Source: OLB6 sp964620125 (GTDB lineage Bacteria; Bacteroidota; Ignavibacteria; Kapaibacteriales; Kapaibacteriaceae). Taken from it: a DNA stretch of 64,000 nucleotides. The first letter of the stretch is position 1. Each line of letters begins with the position of its first letter. The notes under the pieces were generated by a model, which was not told the DNA's origin, did not search any database, and saw only the letters and a program-made list of their open reading frames with translations. The stretch is taken from assembly GCA_964620125.1 (NCBI GenBank), contig CAZUGQ010000002.1, positions 1-64,000 of the forward strand, read 5' to 3'. Shown here in pieces: positions 46,675 through 55,790 of this stretch. The position numbers and the translations under genes were made by a program.

Positions 46675-48887
46675 CTAAAATGCTACGAGTCGCAATGCCG
46701 CCTCCACAACGTCTTCCACTGAAGGAAGAATGGCCTTCTCGAGTGACTTAGCAAAGCCAACCGGAGTGAACTTGCTACCTACACGAAGCACAGGAGCATC
46801 AAGGTATCGAAACAGTTCCTCCGTAATGCTGCTTGCCACTTCGCCGCCAAAGCCCCCTACCACTTTGTCTTCATGTACCACCATACACCTTCCGGTATTT
46901 CGCACATGCTCAAATACCAACTCCTTGTCCCATGGTGCAAGTGACCGAAGGTCAATCACCTCGAGATCCACTCCCTGCTCGGCTAGCCGTTCAGCAGCCT
47001 GTAGGCTTAGGTGTACGGCCGTGCCGTAGGCAACTATCGTGGCCGCCTTCCCTGCCCGTCGCACCCGTGCCCGTCCGAATGGTATGAGGTAACCCTCGGA
47101 TGGCAGAGGTGCGGAAGTAGGGCGATAGTTGTAAAGGAACTTAGGCTCCAGGTACATGGTGGTGCCACGCGAACGGATGGCAGTTCTCATGAGACCTATT
47201 GCATCATCAGCAAACACTGGCATCACAACACGCAATCCGGGAAGCGTTGTAAACGTGCCTTCAAGGTTCTGAGAGTGATAGAGCCCGCCTTGGATGTACC
47301 CGCCCGAGGCAAGGCGGATTACAACAGCAGGAGAAAACTGACCACGTGTGCGCCAGTAATCGTGGGTACACTCAATAAGCTGTTCCATGGCAGGCCAGAA
47401 GTAGTCCGCAAACTCTGCGCCTTCTACAACTACTCGAATGTCGTCGCGATACCTTGTCATTCCATTGGCGGTGCCAACGATAAAGTCTTCTGCAATGGGT
47501 GCATTGAATACGCGATCGTTTCCAAACTCATCAAGCATGCCTTTGCACACATTAAAGATGCCCTGCTTCTTGAAGCTGGCAACATCCTGCCCAAAGAGGA
47601 ATGTGTTGGGGTTCCGTCGGAACTCTTCGTGCAAGGCTGCATTGATGCCTTCACGGAATGTGAGTATCGGCGCATCGGCGGCTGGCAGTTCGGTGAACTC
47701 ACTCTGGTCGTCTAACCCAATGATGGCATCCGGAACCACGAACTGGCTGTATGATGCCGGATCGGGATCGGGAAGGGGCTCTACAGCATCGGCAGCAGCG
47801 AAGATGGCTTTCTTGTTTTCATCCTCGATAGCGGCAAGCTGCTCCTCTGTTGCAAAACCGGCATGTAGCAGCGTTGCACGCATGCGAGGCAATGGGTCTC
47901 TCTGAGCCATTGCTACAAAATCTTCAGGCTCGCGGTATAGCTCATGATTGTCCGAGTTGCTATGACTTCCAATGCGATCGCAATCAGCGTGCACCATCGC
48001 AGGTCCCTTGCCACTAAGGGCATACTCTCTTGCCTGTTCAAGAGCTCGCCAACTGTCCATTGGGTTNNNNNNNNNNCGTCGCAGCTGATGATGAGGAGAT
48101 TGCTAAAGCCGCGGAAGTTCTGGCTAACGTTTGAGTTGAAGGTTTGCTCACGCACAGGCACGGAGATTCCGTATCCGTTGTTCTGAATCACGAACACGAG
48201 CGGCAAACGTTCCCTGTCGGCTCCGTTAACGCTCTCGTAGTAGTACCCTTCCGAAGTTGTGCTTTCGCCAGTAGAGCAGTACACAACTTCGTCGCCACCA
48301 TACTTCTTTATTGCTCGAGCAGTACCGGCAGCCTGTTGGCAATGATTGCCAGTGCAGGAAGATGAGTTCTGCAATCGGATGGAAATCTTTGCAAAGTGAT
48401 TGCTCATGTGGCGTCCACCGCCGGCAACGTCGGCATCCTTGCTCAAGCCGTTGGCGATGATTTCTTCCACGGTAAGGCCGGCTGCCAGCGACGTGAGCAG
48501 GTCTCGATAGTAAGGGAACAGAAAATCCTTACCTGGTCGAAAAATCTTTCCGAGTGCCAGTTGAATCCCGTCATGACCGGCAAAAGGAGCATGATAGGAC
48601 CAGCCTTTTGCCATCTTGAGGTAGTTAGCAGCTTTTTCGTCGAGACGTCTGCCCAAGTGCTGAATCCGATACCACTCTAGCAGGGTTTCCTTTGGAAAAC
48701 CCTTCACGCTGAATAACTCAAGCGAAGCAGGTTTTGGTGCACCGTTCTTCGTGCCTCCTGCTACTCTTGCCACGGTTTCTTTCGACCGTGATGCCGAACC
48801 ACCTCGAGCTGCAGTGGGTACTGCGGTTGCTTTCTTTGCCGACTTCTTTGCTGACGTTGCCTGTGGTTTCTTCGCTGCCTTGGCCAT
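46675..48887 (-). CDS. Fused 2-oxoacid dehydrogenase E1 (alpha-beta), interrupted by assembly gap
   Basis: Thiamine-diphosphate decarboxylase joining both E1 subunits in one chain. The N-terminal part (48887 to the gap) has a Lys/Ala-rich tail (1-45), then the alpha domain with the ThDP-binding region TGESTTSEG...QNNGYG. The C-terminal part has alpha-end SHSNSDNHELYREPED, then the beta domain from about FREGINAALHEEF, with EDFIVGTANGM and VVGGFGGEVASS. Ten Ns at 48067-48076 interrupt it after FSNLLIISCD and before MDSWRAL. The flanking frames are out of phase for exactly 10 bases, so the true gap is probably 8, 11 or 14. Branched-chain oxoacid substrate is likely, from ilvE and icmF in the operon. 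Confidence 0.88.
46850..46860 (-). repeat. Genomic motif GTAGGGGGCTT
   Basis: Exact 11-mer in the sense strand of the E1 gene, within a full-length copy GTGGTAGGGGGCTTTGGC. It encodes the conserved V-G-G-F-G-G of the beta domain. Confidence 0.85.
48067..48076. other. Assembly gap (10 N)
   Basis: Ten undetermined bases split the E1 gene. Family alignment suggests only a few residues are missing between CD and MDSW. Confidence 0.97.
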
Positions 48888-48908
48888 CGTTTTCTCCAGG
48901 TGTTCGGT

Positions 48909-49877
48909 TTACTTTTTCTTGTTTGTTGATGTTGGTTTTCGAGCAGGTCTGGGTACGTCGTCAAGAAACGTAAGCCATCCGTAGGGGTCCTCACCAGTAA
49001 CGATGATCCTACCAAATGCCTTCTGAATAGCTCTTGTTACTGGACCTACACCACCTTTTCCTATCGGAATTCGATCAACTGACCGAACGGGTGTGATCTC
49101 TACTGCCGTGCCGGTGAGGAACATTTCATCGGCGGTGTACAACATGGCCCGGGTCATATCGCGTTCAACAACCCTATACCCCAGCATCTCGGCCAAGGTA
49201 ATCACAGTGTTCCGAGTGATGCCCGGGAGCAAGGAACTGCCTGACGGAGGGGTAATGACGGCTCCATCCACAACAACAAAAACATTTTCTCCGCTTCCCT
49301 CGGCAACATGGCCGTAGCTGTCAAGCGTGATTCCTTCGGCATACCCATTCTCCACCGCTTCCATCTTTACAAGCTGTGAGTTCATGTAGTTGCCGCCGGC
49401 CTTGGAAATACTGGGAAGAGAGTTGGGTGTGATTCGGCTCCAGGAGGAAATACATACGTCCACTCCAGTCTCCGCTGCATTATCTCCCAGGTATGCCCCC
49501 CATTCCCAGGCGGCTATGTACACTTCAAGTGGATTCCGCAGACCGTACACACCCATATCTCCAAAACCGCGCATGGCAAAGGGTCGGATGTAGCATGTGC
49601 CAAGGTCATTCCTCCGAATCAACTCGCACGTTGCAATCCGCAACTCTTCGACGGAATACGGCAAGGTGGTACGGTATACCTTTAACGACTTGTGGAACCG
49701 ACGCATGTGGTCGTCCACACGGAATATGGCAATCCCTTTGTCCGTTTCATAGGCACGAATGCCCTCAAACCATGATGTGCCGTAGTGCAGTGCATGCGAG
49801 AGAACGTGCACCGTTGCCTGCTTGAACGGAACGAATGCTCCATTCTTCCATATTGATCGAGTGGGTGTTATTGGCAT
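48909..49877 (-). CDS. ilvE: Branched-chain amino acid aminotransferase
   Basis: PLP enzyme that exchanges amino groups between valine, leucine or isoleucine and their 2-oxoacids. At 322 residues it is class IV. The catalytic lysine is Lys159 in ISKAGGNYMNSQLVK; GHVAEGSGENVFVV and FLTGTAVEITPV are the standard PLP and substrate segments. The C-terminus is basic (ARKPTSTNKKK). It lies 21 bases before the E1 fusion and 8 after gatB, so its oxoacid product could feed the E1 enzyme. Confidence 0.95.
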   Translation of the reverse strand: MPITPTRSIWKNGAFVPFKQATVHVLSHALHYGTSWFEGIRAYETDKGIAIFRVDDHMRRFHKSLKVYRTTLPYSVEELRIATCELIRRNDLGTCYIRPFAMRGFGDMGVYGLRNPLEVYIAAWEWGAYLGDNAAETGVDVCISSWSRITPNSLPSISKAGGNYMNSQLVKMEAVENGYAEGITLDSYGHVAEGSGENVFVVVDGAVITPPSGSSLLPGITRNTVITLAEMLGYRVVERDMTRAMLYTADEMFLTGTAVEITPVRSVDRIPIGKGGVGPVTRAIQKAFGRIIVTGEDPYGWLTFLDDVPRPARKPTSTNKKK

Positions 49878-49885
49878 TCGTCCTC

Positions 49886-51343
49886 CTACTCTTGCATGGC
49901 CTCAAGCTCCTGTTGCATCACGTCCTTAACCAGTGACGGATTGGCCGATCCACCAGAAGCTTTGAGGGCTTGGCCTACAAAAAAACCGAACAAGTTGGTC
50001 TTTCCTGCACGGTACTTGGAAACGTTGTCCGGGTTGGCTTCCAACACCTGCAGCACAATGCTTCGGATAGTTTCTCTATCCGACATCTGCCGTAGCCCCT
50101 TTTCATCGATGATCTGTGATGCAAGCTTCGATGAGCCGAACAACTCGGGAAGAATTTCTTTGGCAATGGCGTTGGAGATAAGTCCTGAGTGGACGGCATC
50201 TACCAGCGAGGCCAGTTGCGCCGGGGCAAGGCCTATATGATCAATGGTGAGTTTTTGCTCGCCCATTCGTCGTAACAGTTCCGTAAGTATCCAGTTTGAA
50301 ACGGCCTTGAAGGTTGCGGGTAAGGGGGCTTGCAGCAGAGCACATACGTTCTCATACCAGTCTGCCAGCATCACGTCGGCTGTTAGGATGGCGGCGTCGT
50401 AGGCCGGTAATCCATACGTGGTGATGAACCGTTGTTTCTTAGCAAGGCCAAGCTCCGGCAACGAGGTTTTCAGTGATTCTATCATTGCCGGAGTTACAAC
50501 CACAGGTACAAGGTCAGGCTCTGGAAAATACCGGTAGTCATGAGCCTGTTCCTTCATGCGCATAACCTTCGTTTGCTGTGATCCGGCATCCCACATGAGT
50601 GTTGCCTGCTCAACGTGGGCTCCACTGTCGATAAGGCCAATCTGGTAGGTGATCTCGTAGTCGATGGCCTTCTCCACATTGCGAAAGGAGTTCAGGTTCT
50701 TGATTTCGCGCTTGGTGCCAAAGGTTTGCTGGCCAATGGGGCGTACACTCACATTCGCATCACAGCGCAGCGATCCTTCTTCCATGTTACCGTCGCATAC
50801 GCCCAGGTACACCAAGGTTTGCCGCAACTGCTGCAGATACTGGCTTGCCTCGGCAGCGGAGCGTATGTCTGGCTCACTTACAATCTCGATGAGTGGCACA
50901 CCGCTCCTGTTCAGGTCGATGAGCGTGTCTATGTCAAGATCATGAATGCTCTTTCCGGAGTCCTCCTCCATGTGGATGCGTGTAAGTCCGATCCGTTTGA
51001 TTCCGCCATCGGTTTCGATTTCTACGTATCCATCATAACAGATCGGGTCGTGGTACTGTGATACCTGATACCCCTTGGGCAAATCGGGGTAGAAATAATT
51101 CTTGCGTGAAAAGGTGCTTAAGGAACGTATCGAGCAGTTGGTTGCCAGCCCAACCCGCACAGCATGGTTAACGAGCTGCTGATTGAGAACGGGTAGGGTT
51201 CCGGGATGCCCCAGACAGATCGGGCATGTATTCGTGTTTGGCCGTGCTCCATACGTGGTTGGGCAGGAACAAAAGGCTTTCGTGGCAGTGGTTAACTGCG
51301 CATGCACTTCAAGGCCGATTACTGCTTCGTAGCCGGTTACCAT
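49886..51343 (-). CDS. gatB: Aspartyl/glutamyl-tRNA amidotransferase subunit B
   Basis: GatB activates Glu-tRNA-Gln (and Asp-tRNA-Asn) in the GatCAB complex. The 485 residues include YEAVIGLEVHAQL, a zinc site (CSCP...CPICLGHPG, about 24-47), GNMEEGSLRCDANVSVRP, FPEPDLVPV, and the YqeY/GatB tail to the end. GatA and GatC are not in the window. The ATG at 51343 matches the family start. A GTG at 51388 overlapping the previous stop as GTGA would add 15 residues and cannot be excluded given how common such overlaps are here. Confidence 0.96.
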   Translation of the reverse strand: MVTGYEAVIGLEVHAQLTTATKAFCSCPTTYGARPNTNTCPICLGHPGTLPVLNQQLVNHAVRVGLATNCSIRSLSTFSRKNYFYPDLPKGYQVSQYHDPICYDGYVEIETDGGIKRIGLTRIHMEEDSGKSIHDLDIDTLIDLNRSGVPLIEIVSEPDIRSAAEASQYLQQLRQTLVYLGVCDGNMEEGSLRCDANVSVRPIGQQTFGTKREIKNLNSFRNVEKAIDYEITYQIGLIDSGAHVEQATLMWDAGSQQTKVMRMKEQAHDYRYFPEPDLVPVVVTPAMIESLKTSLPELGLAKKQRFITTYGLPAYDAAILTADVMLADWYENVCALLQAPLPATFKAVSNWILTELLRRMGEQKLTIDHIGLAPAQLASLVDAVHSGLISNAIAKEILPELFGSSKLASQIIDEKGLRQMSDRETIRSIVLQVLEANPDNVSKYRAGKTNLFGFFVGQALKASGGSANPSLVKDVMQQELEAMQE

Positions 51344-51384
51344 GTGATGGGGGGAATTTGGCAAGGACGCGAAAACTACGGAAC

Positions 51385-52332
51385 TCACCCACGGTTGGCC
51401 TGGAATACCGAGGGGTCCACATTTCCACCGCTAACGATGATGCCAACACGCTTGCCTTTTACGAATTCCGGATTAGCCACTACGGCGGCCAATGGAACGG
51501 CTCCACTGGGCTCAACCACGAGTTTCATTCTGGTAACCATCAGCGTCATGGCACCACGTATCTGCTCTTCTGTGGCGGTTAACACGGTTACGTGATGCAT
51601 GCGTAGGTATTCGAACGTGCGTGCACAAAGTGCAGTTCGCAATCCATCAGCTATCGTAACCGGTGGGTAGGGGGCTTGGATAACGCCTGTTTCCAGCGAT
51701 CGTTTAGCATCGGAAGCCAACTCCGGCTCTGCACCCAGAAGCTCGGATTGTGGCCGCAATGCTCTTGTGGTGATCGCCGTTCCACTCATCAACCCTCCTC
51801 CTCCAATAGGCGCCACAACCACATCGAGCTTTGGAACTTGTTCGTGCAATTCGAGAGCTGCCGTACCCTGGCCGGCAATAACCGCGTTGTTGTCGTAGGG
51901 ATGTATCTCCACAGCACCAGTTCTCTCAACAAACAACCGTAACGCAGATTCACGTGCCGCTAGCGTGTTCTCGCAGAACACAACCGTTGCCCCATATCCT
52001 TGTGTGGCCTGTATCTTGACGGGTGGACTCGTTTCTGGCATAATCACCGTGCACGACACCCCCAGCCGCTGCGCAGCATAGGCCAGAGCTTGTGCATGAT
52101 TGCCAGATGAGTGTGTGGCTACGCCTCGCTGGCGGGCTTCGTTATCAAGCAGCTGAATGGCATTCGAAGCTCCTCGTGCCTTGAAGGCACCAACCTTCTG
52201 AAAGTTCTCGCATTTGAAGAAAAGTTCTGCACCAACTAACTGGTTCACATGCAGCGATGTGAACACAGGTGTTCTATGGATGAACGCTCCAATACGGTCG
52301 GCAGCGGCCCGAACATCTTGAATGGTTACCAT
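51385..52332 (-). CDS. Threonine/serine dehydratase or serine racemase (PLP type II)
   Basis: At 315 residues it has the length of catabolic threonine dehydratase without an ACT domain. PLP lysine is Lys51 in KCENFQKVGAFKARGA; phosphate-binding Gly-rich GGGGLMSG lies near 175-182; SSGNHAQALAYAA holds the cofactor. Threonine deamination would give 2-oxobutyrate for the downstream E1; serine racemase activity is the main alternative. The gene lies 11 bases after the mutase gene and overlaps or nearly touches gatB. A motif copy (51667-51677) encodes its Q-A-P-Y-P. Confidence 0.9.
   Translation of the reverse strand: MVTIQDVRAAADRIGAFIHRTPVFTSLHVNQLVGAELFFKCENFQKVGAFKARGASNAIQLLDNEARQRGVATHSSGNHAQALAYAAQRLGVSCTVIMPETSPPVKIQATQGYGATVVFCENTLAARESALRLFVERTGAVEIHPYDNNAVIAGQGTAALELHEQVPKLDVVVAPIGGGGLMSGTAITTRALRPQSELLGAEPELASDAKRSLETGVIQAPYPPVTIADGLRTALCARTFEYLRMHHVTVLTATEEQIRGAMTLMVTRMKLVVEPSGAVPLAAVVANPEFVKGKRVGIIVSGGNVDPSVFQANRG
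51667..51677 (+). repeat. Genomic motif GTAGGGGGCTT
   Basis: Exact 11-mer in GGTAGGGGGCTTGGAT; antisense to the dehydratase gene, encoding Q-A-P-Y there. Confidence 0.85.
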
Positions 52333-52343
52333 GGATGCACAGA

Positions 52344-54446
52344 CTACATGGAGCGGCGATACTGTCCACCAACTTCATAGAGGGCATGTGTTATCTGTCC
52401 CAAGGAACAGACTTTCACTGTTTCCATGAGCTCGGCAAACAGATTGCCGTTCTTCACCGCCGTTTTCTTCAAACTGTTAAGTGCCTGTTCCGAGCGATGT
52501 TCGTTGCGTTTCTTAAACGCCAGAACATTTGCAATCTGCTGTTCCTTTTCTTCGCTTGTAGAACGGATGACTTCTTCTGGAACAATCGTTGGTGATCCCG
52601 CGGAACTCAGAAAGGTATTCACACCAATGATCGGGTACTGTCCGGAGTGCTTAAGCGTTTCGTAGTACAAACTCTCTTCCTGGATCTTGTTGCGCTGGTA
52701 CATGTTTTCCATTGCGCCAAGAACACCACCACGCTCGGCAATTCGACGGAACTCTGCATACACAGCCTGTTCAACGAGATCCGTCAACTCCTCAATGATA
52801 AACGCGCCTTGCAGCGGATTTTCATTTTTCGCCAGGCCGAGTTCTCTGTTTATGATTAGCTGAATGGCAACGGCTCGCCGCACACTTTCTTCGGTTGGTG
52901 TGGTGATGGCTTCGTCGTATGCGTTGGTGTGAAGTGAGTTGCAGTTGTCGTAAATGGCGTATAGTGCCTGAAGTGTCGTTCGAATGTCATTAAAGTCAAT
53001 CTCCTGAGCATGGAGAGACCTACCGGAAGTCTGAATATGGTACTTGAGCATCTGCGAACGCTCGTTGCCGCCGTACTTATGCTTGATGGCTTTAGCCCAG
53101 ATGCGCCGGGCCACTCTACCGATAACGGCATACTCGGGGTCTACACCATTGGAAAAGAAGAAACTGAGGTTCGGAGCGAACTCATCAATGTCCATCCCTC
53201 TGGACAGATAGTACTCAACGTACGTGAATCCGTTGGCCAACGTGAATGCAAGCTGAGTAATGGGGTTTGCACCTGCCTCGGCAATGTGATAACCGCTGAT
53301 TGATACGGAGTAAAAGTTGCGTACCTGCTCGTCGATGAAATACTGCTGAACATCACCCATAAGTCGAAGCGCAAACTCCGTACTGAAGATGCAAGTGTTC
53401 TGAGCTTGGTCCTCCTTTAAAATGTCGGCCTGCACAGTTCCGCGTACAGACCGGAGTGCCCGTTGCTTGCATATCGCATAGTCTTCTGCAGAAAGAACTT
53501 CATCACCAGTCACACCTAACAACATGAGTCCTAAACCGCTATTGCCGTCGGGCAGTGCGCTATCGCCGTCGGGCAGTGCACTATCGCCGTCAGCTTGCCT
53601 GTACTTCGGAAGTGGCAAACCCCGCTCCGCATACAATGCATCCACCTTCTGCCGCACGTCTGCCTCGAGCCCCTTCTCAGCAATGAGCTTTTCACACTCC
53701 TGATCAATTGCTGCATTCATGAAAAAGGCCAAGACCATTGGCGCAGGACCATTGATGGTCATGGATACAGACGTTGTTGGAGAGGTGAGGTCGAAACCGG
53801 AATACAGCTTCTTAGCATCGTCGAGCGTTGCAACACTTACACCGCTGTTGCCAATCTTTCCGTAGATGTCTGGTCGGCGATCTGGATCTTCGCCATACAG
53901 GGTCACGCTGTCGAATGCCGTAGACAGGCGCGCGGCAGGCATGCCATGACTCAGATAGTGGAATCGGCGGTTGGTGCGCTCGGGTCCTCCTTCGCCGGCA
54001 AACATGCGCGTGGGGTCTTCGTTCGTGCGCTTGAAGGGATACACGCCAGCAGTGTAGGGAAACTCACCAGGCACGTTTTCCTTCATACACCACCGAACGA
54101 TTTCGCCCCAATCCTTGAATCGCGGTAGTGCAACCTTTGGCACGAGCGTGTGGGAGAGCGACTCAACATGGTTGCGCACCCTTATCTCTCGACCGCGAAC
54201 AAGGTACGTGAACTCCTCTCCTCTATATGCCTGTAGTTTGTTCTCCCAACCCTCAAGCATCCTACGCACTTCATGGTCCAGAGCTCTCTCCAGCTCCGTA
54301 GCTCGGCGCTCCAGTGTGGCAATGGCAACATCCACATTGGGTTTGTTTACGCTACTTACCGGATGCGGCAACAGGCCTCCAGCAGACGCCGCTTGGTGAG
54401 ACTGTGCTGGTGTTTGCTCTGTATGCTTGGTAGGGGGCTTCGTCAT
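52344..54446 (-). CDS. icmF: Isobutyryl-CoA mutase, catalytic half (split IcmF)
   Basis: The 700-residue product matches the C-terminal half of IcmF. A helical linker (about 40-110) is followed by a TIM-barrel mutase with YTAGVYPFKRTNEDPTRMFAGEGGPERTNRRFHY, STAFDSVTLYGEDPDRRPDIYGKIGNSGVS, MTINGPAPMVLAFFMNAAIDQ and the distinctive YSVSISGYHIAEAGANPITQLAFTLANG. These are IcmF-type, not methylmalonyl-CoA mutase. B12 and GTPase domains are on a separate gene at 55791. An in-frame 21-bp tandem repeat expands a loop before GLGLMLLGVTGD. The first 35 residues are low-complexity; codons 3-6 (K-P-P-T) are the genomic motif. Confidence 0.92.
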   Translation of the reverse strand: MTKPPTKHTEQTPAQSHQAASAGGLLPHPVSSVNKPNVDVAIATLERRATELERALDHEVRRMLEGWENKLQAYRGEEFTYLVRGREIRVRNHVESLSHTLVPKVALPRFKDWGEIVRWCMKENVPGEFPYTAGVYPFKRTNEDPTRMFAGEGGPERTNRRFHYLSHGMPAARLSTAFDSVTLYGEDPDRRPDIYGKIGNSGVSVATLDDAKKLYSGFDLTSPTTSVSMTINGPAPMVLAFFMNAAIDQECEKLIAEKGLEADVRQKVDALYAERGLPLPKYRQADGDSALPDGDSALPDGNSGLGLMLLGVTGDEVLSAEDYAICKQRALRSVRGTVQADILKEDQAQNTCIFSTEFALRLMGDVQQYFIDEQVRNFYSVSISGYHIAEAGANPITQLAFTLANGFTYVEYYLSRGMDIDEFAPNLSFFFSNGVDPEYAVIGRVARRIWAKAIKHKYGGNERSQMLKYHIQTSGRSLHAQEIDFNDIRTTLQALYAIYDNCNSLHTNAYDEAITTPTEESVRRAVAIQLIINRELGLAKNENPLQGAFIIEELTDLVEQAVYAEFRRIAERGGVLGAMENMYQRNKIQEESLYYETLKHSGQYPIIGVNTFLSSAGSPTIVPEEVIRSTSEEKEQQIANVLAFKKRNEHRSEQALNSLKKTAVKNGNLFAELMETVKVCSLGQITHALYEVGGQYRRSM
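53544..53596. repeat. 21-bp tandem repeat in icmF
   Basis: Two full units (53544-53564 and 53565-53585, differing at one base) and part of a third. Each adds D-G-D-S-A-L-P, in frame, to a loop that in other IcmF proteins has a single L-P-x-G-N. Confidence 0.92.
54430..54440 (+). repeat. Genomic motif GTAGGGGGCTT
   Basis: Exact 11-mer within GGTAGGGGGCTTCGTCAT; on minus it follows the icmF start codon as ATG-ACG-AAG-CCC-CCT-ACC. Confidence 0.85.
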
Positions 54447-54459
54447 GCGCAGGAGAACG

Positions 54460-55782
54460 TTAGTCGTGTTTGATCACGTATACGCTTAGTGTTCCGTTTG
54501 TTCTGGAGCCGCCAAGCCACATGGTGTAAATCTTTCCTTCCGCAAAGCCAATGTTGTCCTGCGAGTACAGGCTTGCCGTTGAGTCTGGCTGACGGAATTG
54601 CATCGTGTACACGCCAGCAGGGATCTGCATAAAGGCACTTCCAGTGGTGCTAGACCGGCTTACTTCGCGATACTGCATCCTCTGCATACCGGGGATGAAG
54701 TAGTCCGTGGGTGGAATAGGCGTAACAACGTTGATCTCAGGCACATCAGCAGCAAGGTGAATGAACCGTACCAGCGAGCTCCCTGCCACAGGAACCGTGA
54801 CATCCTCAAGTTCTAAAGGAGCAATATTCTGCGGGATGAGAGTACCGGTTACAAACACGCTGTACTTCTTGTTTGCAGCAAGCGTAATGTTCCTATCAAC
54901 CACTAGCCCCGTACTTCCTGTTGCTGCTGTGTACTTGTGTTCTCCCGCGCCAAATGTGAGATACAGAGTGGAGTTTCCGTAGGTAAGGTTGGTAACCTGA
55001 GGCTGTGTGCCATCAATTGCAACCGCCATGGTGCCTGCACCCGATACTGCATTCACGAATGCAACGTTCGATGAGCCATCAGAGGCAACCAAGTCAATAT
55101 ATCCATCGCCGTTGCCGGCATCGTTGAACATGCGAACACCGAGGTTATAGGCATCATCGGGTCTGCTCGTGCCATTCACAATTAAGGTGTAGCTGTTCGC
55201 ACCAGCCAGCACAACCGGAGCAAAGTCCATCCGAAACGTTGCATCGTTCTTCTTCTTCAACGTAAAGCTGTATGTGCCGGCAAACAGGTCTGCATTGCTA
55301 CTCACGTTTACCCGCTTTACTGGCCCGAGCAGCCTGGACATGGCACCGGTAATCCAGAGTTCATATTCAACCATGTCGTCATTCGAGGCATTCACAAGTT
55401 TGATACGAGACTTATCAGCCAGTATCTCACGGCTGTCCGTAACGAATGCTGCCGACAGGGCTGCAGCAGGTGGGAAGGCAATAACGGAGTAGGTTCCCCC
55501 TTCCATCAGATTCTGATTACTCGAATTCCTGGCCGTTGGATCACCAGCCAAATGCAACGACACATCATAGCGTCCTACATCAGCAGGTTTGTAGCCGCTG
55601 CTGTTGCCCCAGGTGGTGCCTGAGGTAACCACCTTGCCATTGACTCTTACATCCAGAGCACCACCATCGTACACCATGTGGATCATGCGAACGAGTGCCG
55701 GGGCATCTGTGGGTGAGTTGCTGTCTTCGCAGGCACTCAAGAGTACAAGTACCAGAGCCATGAGAGTGGAAAGTCGCTTCAT
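54460..55782 (-). CDS. DUF4397 lipoprotein
   Basis: The 440-residue product has a lipobox LLSAC (lipid on about Cys18) and a short Ser/Pro linker. Two DUF4397-type beta-sandwich repeats follow, opening ALVRMIHMVYDGGALDVRVNGKVV and SLVRFIHLAADVPEINVV. Both repeats include YSVIAF/YSVFVTG-like strands typical of the family, found in cell-surface proteins of unknown role. It sits between the two halves of icmF with gaps of 8 and 13 bases, although it has no evident link with acyl-CoA metabolism. ATG at 55782 follows the signal-peptide start. Confidence 0.88.
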   Translation of the reverse strand: MKRLSTLMALVLVLLSACEDSNSPTDAPALVRMIHMVYDGGALDVRVNGKVVTSGTTWGNSSGYKPADVGRYDVSLHLAGDPTARNSSNQNLMEGGTYSVIAFPPAAALSAAFVTDSREILADKSRIKLVNASNDDMVEYELWITGAMSRLLGPVKRVNVSSNADLFAGTYSFTLKKKNDATFRMDFAPVVLAGANSYTLIVNGTSRPDDAYNLGVRMFNDAGNGDGYIDLVASDGSSNVAFVNAVSGAGTMAVAIDGTQPQVTNLTYGNSTLYLTFGAGEHKYTAATGSTGLVVDRNITLAANKKYSVFVTGTLIPQNIAPLELEDVTVPVAGSSLVRFIHLAADVPEINVVTPIPPTDYFIPGMQRMQYREVSRSSTTGSAFMQIPAGVYTMQFRQPDSTASLYSQDNIGFAEGKIYTMWLGGSRTNGTLSVYVIKHD

Positions 55783-55790
55783 GATTGTGC

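Noticed and set aside
46675..48887. Two separate E1 genes
   Set aside because: The apparent break is the ten-N assembly gap; alpha and beta segments are continuous with the fused family on either side.
52344..54446. Methylmalonyl-CoA mutase
   Set aside because: Sequence blocks around the substrate site and the separate B12/GTPase partner match IcmF better.
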